A DNA stretch of 64,000 nucleotides from Stictocephala bisonia (taxonomy: Eukaryota; Arthropoda; Insecta; Hemiptera; Membracidae). The position numbers and the translations under genes were made by a program. Below, piece by piece: positions 58,965-64,000 of the stretch. Position 1 is the first letter of the stretch, and each line of letters begins with the position of its first letter. The stretch is taken from the NCBI GenBank assembly GCA_035578905.1, contig JAQJVL010000739.1, forward strand, positions 1-64,000. The letters are read 5' to 3'. The notes under the pieces are model-generated. The model did no database searches and was not told where the DNA came from. It saw only the letters and a program-made list of their open reading frames with translations.

Positions 58965-61600
58965 TTTCTTTTTCATAACATTTATTTGTATTTACAATCT
59001 ATTCATAGTTGAACAATAATTAAATGTGAGGTTCAATAATATAACATGGGTTAACATGTGTCCAATGACGTGGCTAATATAAACATTACTTAACATTACA
59101 AATAGTTACACAAAATTATAAAGTTCATTACAAAAATCTTTTCAGTCTGTACACAGCATTACTATTGTCTAAAAGATTCAGGGCAAGGTGATTTGGATGA
59201 TTGTTCAATTTTTCTAAATATCGACCACTAAATTTATTAATTTAATTTGGTCTTGACAAAAGGAATGTTTGAGTCTTGATGGATGATGGTGTTTGCTGTT
59301 CGACGAACATCCCCACAGTGAAATTCTATAAGTCCATATGGGTTTTGAAACGGTTTTATAGATGATAAGCTTATTTTCTAATGATAGTTTTAATTTGCTG
59401 TTTAGTAACCACGCCATTTTTCTATATTTGGTGTTCAACTGAAGCCTTTTTTGCTATATGTGCGAGCGCCATGTCAACCTCCTATCTATGTGCATTCCCA
59501 GATATTTGACTTCTGTAACTTGAGGCAACGGAAATTGTCCAATGAGACTGGGGGGTATGCATGAGGTTTTAGTGTGCAAGTGAGATGTGATGACTTAGTT
59601 TGATTAACTTTTATGTTCCATTTATTGAGCCAATTGGACAGTACCTGTAGAATTAACTACAATATTTGAGATGCAACAACTGGATCTTCATGGGAGACGA
59701 GAAAAGCTGTGTCGTCAGCAAATGTTGCAAACGTCACTCCTGGGTTCGCTGGAAGATCGGCTTGAATAACGTATATAATACGCGCCCAAGCACACTTCCT
59801 TGAGGCATTCCTGATTCAATTCTTACCAAGGGAGAATATTCATCCTGATACTTAATTTGGAAGAACCTATTTTTCAGATAAGACAAGATGGTGAGTATGT
59901 TGTAGTATGAGTGTGGCAATGAAGATTTTTATCTTGAAAAGATGGCCATGATGCCACACTTTGTCAAAAGCTTGACTTATGTCAAGAAAAGCTGCCGAAC
60001 AGTACTTTCCAATCTCTAAACCCTGGCTTATAACATTTACAATACTATGAACCTGTTCTAAGGTTGGATGACATTGACGGAAACCAAACTGGTGGTGTGG
60101 GATAGCGTCAATTTCATCAATCACAGGCTTCATTCGTTTAAGCATAAGCTTCTCAAAGACCTTTGATATCAATGGAAGAAGGCTAATTTCATGAGCAGAC
60201 TTGCCAGGTTTTTGTATTAAAACTATGTTCGCCACTTTCCATTGAGAGGGGTAGTAATCTAATCTTAAAACTGAGTTAAAGATCATTGTTAGCAAAATGA
60301 AACCCTTTCTAGATAGCTCATTTAGAATTCTGTTATCAAGTCATAACCTGGTGCTTTATTTGAACTAATTTCATTAAGTATGACTTTTTTTTACTTCAAA
60401 TGGCTTAAAACTATCAATTGGAAAGCTCAATTAAGTCGGCGAGTTCAGGAATTCCAAAATGTTGTCATTTCCGATAAGAGGATTTTGATGCAATTTGAAA
60501 ACATTCAGAAAATGGTCAGCATGTATCTCAACCTTTTCTTTATTAGTTTTGGCCCAGTTTCAGAATTGGAGGTAGGTTGTCTTGTAGGTCTTTGGTCGTA
60601 TAATGCCTTTAGTGACTTTCTATAAAAAACAGTCACTGTCTTCAAAAGGAAAGTGACGAACAAAATTCGTTAAACCATTCGTCTTTTATAGATTGTATCA
60701 AACTCTTTAGTTGTTGAGAGGCACTGTTTAGATTTGTTCTATGGAATTGATTCATTGAATTTTGCCAAATTCTTCGCAAACGGCGTTTTTCTGCCAGTTT
60801 CTTCCGTACAATTACTGGATAATTTACATTGTTTGTAGGCTTTTGTGGAAGACTGGGCGTTGCTTTCCAAGCCGCTTCCTGTAGGGATACCTACGTTAAA
60901 TGATTCAATTGCGTCATCAATATTTTCATAGGTTTTCAGTGAAATATTAAGCTTAGATAGTTCATCAAAACTGTTCCGAAACATGTTCCAATTGGTGAAT
61001 TTGTTACAAAGAGTTGGAGGAGTTTCTTTGTTGATTACGGAAGAACTGATTCTTAAAATAATAGGGGAATGGTCTAGGTATAGATCGAAGGAAAACTATT
61101 TTTAAATAACTGTTACAAATACCTATTGTAATAAAAAAATCTAAGATATCTGGAATTTTGTGTGGGTCACTAGGGCAGTATGTAAATTCCTCTGTCGAAA
61201 TAGCATCCATATTAAAAGTATTAATTGTTTGTAGTAACTGTTGACCTCTAGGATTGTTAAGCCGTGATCCCCACATTTGAAGCTTAGCGCTGTAGTCTCC
61301 GCCAGAAATGAATCGAGGAGTTAAAGAAATTGTAAAATTGCACATTAGTGATGTTATGTCTTGATGGGCAGTATACTGTAGATATTGTCAGAGGACCAGT
61401 CCAATCTTCTACAACAACACTTGAAGCCTGAATGTGGTCAAACTGGTAACTTGGAAGTTCATAATGCTTAATAGTGTTTCGTACCAAAATAGTGGAACCA
61501 CCATGAGCAGTGTTATCAGGGTGATTTGAACTATAAATTGAAATATACGAATTTTAAAGAAAGTTAACTTCACAGCTACCGCTACTGAAGAAACACTCAA
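58965..61600 (-). pseudogene. Jockey-like LINE pol pseudogene, nearly complete
   Basis: Reading the minus strand from 61600: endonuclease with NHPDNTAHGGSTILVRNTIK (about 61525-61465), VEDWTGPLTISTVYCPS, SGGDYSAKLQMWGSR (about 61305-61265; GDFN-type box with Ser for Asn) and IPDILDFF. A linker follows (60984-60739, NISLKTYENIDDAIE). RT has QWKVANIVLIQKPGK, SAAFLDISQAFDKVWHHG (about 60000-59950, first Asp present), GMPQGSVLG (about 59810) and an intact FADD box (about 59724-59713). The C-terminus has KPIWTY (59310) and NHPNHLALNLLDNSNAVYRL (about 59200-59145), diagnostic of jockey. The 3' UTR ends in AATAAATGTTATGAAAAAGA. Five or more frameshifts make it inactive. ORF1 is absent. Confidence 0.93.
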
Positions 61601-61990
61601 AAGTGACCTTGCAGCTCTCGGAGATTTGAACCTGGAAGCTAAATCCTAACCCATCAAAATCTGAAGAGACTTGCTGCCACCTAAGTAAGCATCTAGCTAA
61701 TCGAAAATTGAACAGATGATGTACTCTTTCTAAATGGTGTAAAACTCCATCACAGTGATAATCCACAATACCTGGGCAATACAATCGCTGAAATTTTAGA
61801 GTCATTAAAAAAACAGCAGTTAAAATCAAAACCAGGACAAATATATCATATTATACTGGTTGTCAAGAATACAGTATCAAGAAATAAATATCTCAATCAG
61901 GAGTATTTATTAATTTTTTGGAGCAAATTTAACTACGAAGGGAAAGTAATAACACTAAAATTGTTTATATAAAGTTTAACGGCCATATTT
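61601..61990. other. Spacer, unrecognised minus-strand frame
   Basis: A 91-codon minus-strand frame (61829-61554) overlaps the start of the jockey remnant, but its upstream half matches nothing I know. Confidence 0.35.
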
Positions 61991-61994
61991 ATCC

Positions 61995-62571
61995 TAGATT
62001 TTTTTAACGACATGTTGGGTCGCATAACGAAGATCCTACTCTTTAAAAAGTACTTAACTGGTGTTACATTCAGCGACAAAGCTACTTTTCACCTCTGTGG
62101 AATAATAAACCAACAGAACTGTCGTATTTGGGGATCAAGAAATCTGCATGCTTCAGTAATGCATGAAAGAGACACCAAAAGTAAATGTTTGGTAAGACTG
62201 ATGTACAATGCAATCATTGGGCCATTTTTTAAGAACAAAACAAACCATATTCCAGCAAGACGGTACTCCAACACGTTACCAAAATGATGTTTGTGATTTT
62301 CTTAATGAGCAATTCAGTGGTCATTAGATTGGTAGGAGAGGGCCTATTGGACAGCTGGCAAAATCGCCAGATCTTACGCCCCTAAATTTCTTTGCATAGG
62401 GGTTCATAAAAGATGTGTACCAAGTAAGAGTACAAAGTTTGCAGGATCTAAATCATAAGACTTTGTCTACAGTTGAGAGGATAACGCCAAAAATGCTCAG
62501 TAATAAATGGCGGGAGATTGATTACCCATTGGACCATGTGACTTATGGTGATCACATTGAATTTTACTAAA
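61995..62571 (+). pseudogene. Mariner/Tc1-type DDE transposase, C-terminal half, broken
   Basis: VTFSDKATFHLCG (62057-62096; FSDEA-type first catalytic Asp, Lys for Glu) is followed by NCRIWGSRN, HERDTKSK and IGPFF, the pattern of insect IS630/Tc1/mariner-superfamily transposases. The frame shifts at about 62285 and continues with CDFLNEQFS, a stop, GRRGPIG and KSPDLTPLNFF (about 62360-62392, second catalytic Asp), another stop, SLQDLNHK and HIEFY with a terminal TAA at 62569-62571. The N-terminal DNA-binding half is missing and no inverted repeats were found. Confidence 0.85.
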
Positions 62572-62754
62572 TAAAATATGAATCCTAGTTATATTTATAA
62601 CATGTTCGCATAGTTATTTTAAAATAAAATTTACAATTTTATATCGCATATCTTGGTTACTTCTTGATACCTCTAGCCCGGAAACCCGTGATTACTGGAA
62701 CAACTTGAAGAGCCAACACAAATACTGTGAAAAACAGCTATGTCACTAGTCTAT
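62572..62754. other. AT-rich spacer
   Basis: Nothing recognisable. Confidence 0.3.
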
Positions 62755-63290
62755 TCAGCTGCTGAATGCAGTGCTCTCGTGTGGCTAAATAGCGTAAACT
62801 TAATAGGGTCATGAGAGTTATAAGTGGCACTTTCATGGCAATTTCACTTCCTTAGCTCCTGGAGCTATGCAATATAGCTCTTCCAGAGACAAGATGTCAG
62901 GAGACACTACTTAAAGAATGCAATAAACTGGATCTCCCATGTCAGAACAGTCGCTTAAAATATCAAAATCCACCTCAATGAACTGCTTTCAAGTTGAGCA
63001 GATGAAATTTCTCACCCGATACTAGCTAGGCCATAGCATGGAACAGTTTTGATGGACGAAATAAGTTCATTTTTAATGATCTGTCAACACCTGTAGGTGG
63101 GATGAACCTCTCTTGTAGGGAATGGACCCTGTTGAACTGCTTCCAAACTGGCGTGGGCAGATGTAACTACTGGAAATATAAATGGAGATTGATACTAGAT
63201 CAGTCATGTGATTGTAAAGAGTCTATCCAGATAGTAAATCACATAGTTACAGAGTGCTCCCTGTGCACTTACAGCTTTTTTAAAATTATT
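62755..63290 (+). pseudogene. LINE C-terminal fragment, plus strand
   Basis: The open end MNLSCREWTLLNCFQTGVGR (from 63102) continues to CDCKESIQIVNHIVTECSLC, the zinc-finger-like C-terminus (C-C-H-C) of the arthropod LINE family also seen at 54240-54830. Upstream, stop-ridden sequence (AECSALVW at 62762, RQD at about 62890) matches the post-RT block. It is inactive. Confidence 0.8.
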
Positions 63291-64000
63291 AAATGGTAGC
63301 AGACAACAAACCATATGATATACTCGTACATATCTGTAAAATGGCTCAACTGATTGAATTGAAATTTTGTCTATTACTCACCCATATAAAGATTAATTTC
63401 ACAAAAACTATCAATTCATTATTGTATTCAATTCCAAAATGGCGGCCATATTCATTTTTTAAAGTGAATTAACTTAAAAACCGTACATTTTTATGACATT
63501 GTTCAAGAAGAATTATTTGTAGTGCGTTCAATTTCCAATCTAACAGTGTAATCTTCAACTATTTTGACTTATTATCTTTTATTTTTTTAAGATTTTGGTT
63601 TTCTTAAAACTTAAAAAGACAGTGTTTAAGCCCTTTTGGAATTAGTCTCAATTCTATGAGATTAGTCTCAAAAGGTTAGTAACATTTTAAGTAAAAATAT
63701 CATCTTATTTTAATCCATTTGACAAATACTGCATATAAATATAAAAAAAGCTGAAATATAATTTAAAGTGTGTGATGGAAGACTCACGAATTTCCACATG
63801 GCCAATTATATACATGTTATTGAAGTTCAAAATGCTGGACTTCTCAGATTTCTTAAGAAACCAGTTATGTGAGCTTGAAAGTCAGCAAAGTCAATGGCTT
63901 GGAGAGGCTGAACATGGATGATAATGAAAAAGTAGCTGTTATTTTAATATTCTACTTGCTTTAGAGCGAGGGCTCTGTAACGTCCTTGCCGACTGGCTAG
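63291..64000. other. AT-rich right edge, nothing recognised
   Basis: No coding frame or repeat is supported. GAGATTAGTCTCAA-like segments near 63640-63672 are partly palindromic. Confidence 0.4.

Overview
This window looks like nuclear DNA of an insect. It is AT-rich and contains no intact cellular gene that I can recognise. It holds decayed jockey/CR1-like LINEs, a Helitron, hAT-type MITEs, tRNA-derived SINE-like heads, a mariner/Tc1-type transposase remnant and a short (TTAGG)n tract, the arthropod telomere motif. The repeat style (a dispersed G-rich 36-bp minisatellite and a DUF7869-like transposon protein) makes me lean towards Hemiptera, but that is an impression, not a proof.

Layout. 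1-4.9 kb: a G-rich minisatellite, a complete hAT MITE with an 8-bp target duplication, a 112-bp satellite grown from the MITE's right end, a SINE and a long-armed foldback MITE. 4.9-15 kb: AT-rich DNA with the large G-quadruplex minisatellite (which flips strand near 7486), a perfect 134-bp-arm palindrome with diverged relatives elsewhere, and a 7 x 131-bp array. 15-21.1 kb: three LINE fragments, then a broken Helitron helicase with its 3' hairpin. 21.5-25 kb: a diverged ~355-bp tandem repeat, a second Helitron scrap, a hAT-like MITE full of TATCGATA motifs, a SINE-like head, and a foldback enclosing minisatellite plus telomeric repeats. 25.2-31.3 kb: a 6.1-kb, roughly 65-copy, 94-bp satellite with higher-order structure. 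32-33.2 kb: a 135-bp satellite that keeps a 397-codon frame open. 33.6-34.5 kb: a GC-richer patch, the only place that looks vaguely like a cellular promoter or first exon. 34.9-40.6 kb: 31-bp, 69-bp and 106-bp arrays. 40.6-48.2 kb: a zinc-knuckle LINE ORF1 remnant, two more MITEs, a GC-rich retroelement ORF1 remnant and another piece of the minisatellite. 48-58 kb: AT-rich DNA with scattered LINE fragments and a minus-strand DUF7869-like pseudogene. 59-61.6 kb: a nearly full-length minus-strand jockey-like pol pseudogene. 62-63.3 kb: a DDE transposase remnant and another LINE C-terminus.

The genes do not form a pathway: nearly all the coding signal is dead mobile-element protein. The points of interest are structural. 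Many unrelated tandem arrays sit close together, at least one was seeded by a transposon end, and one carries a branch point-acceptor-donor signal in every unit. Most satellite ORFs are artefacts of unit lengths divisible by three.
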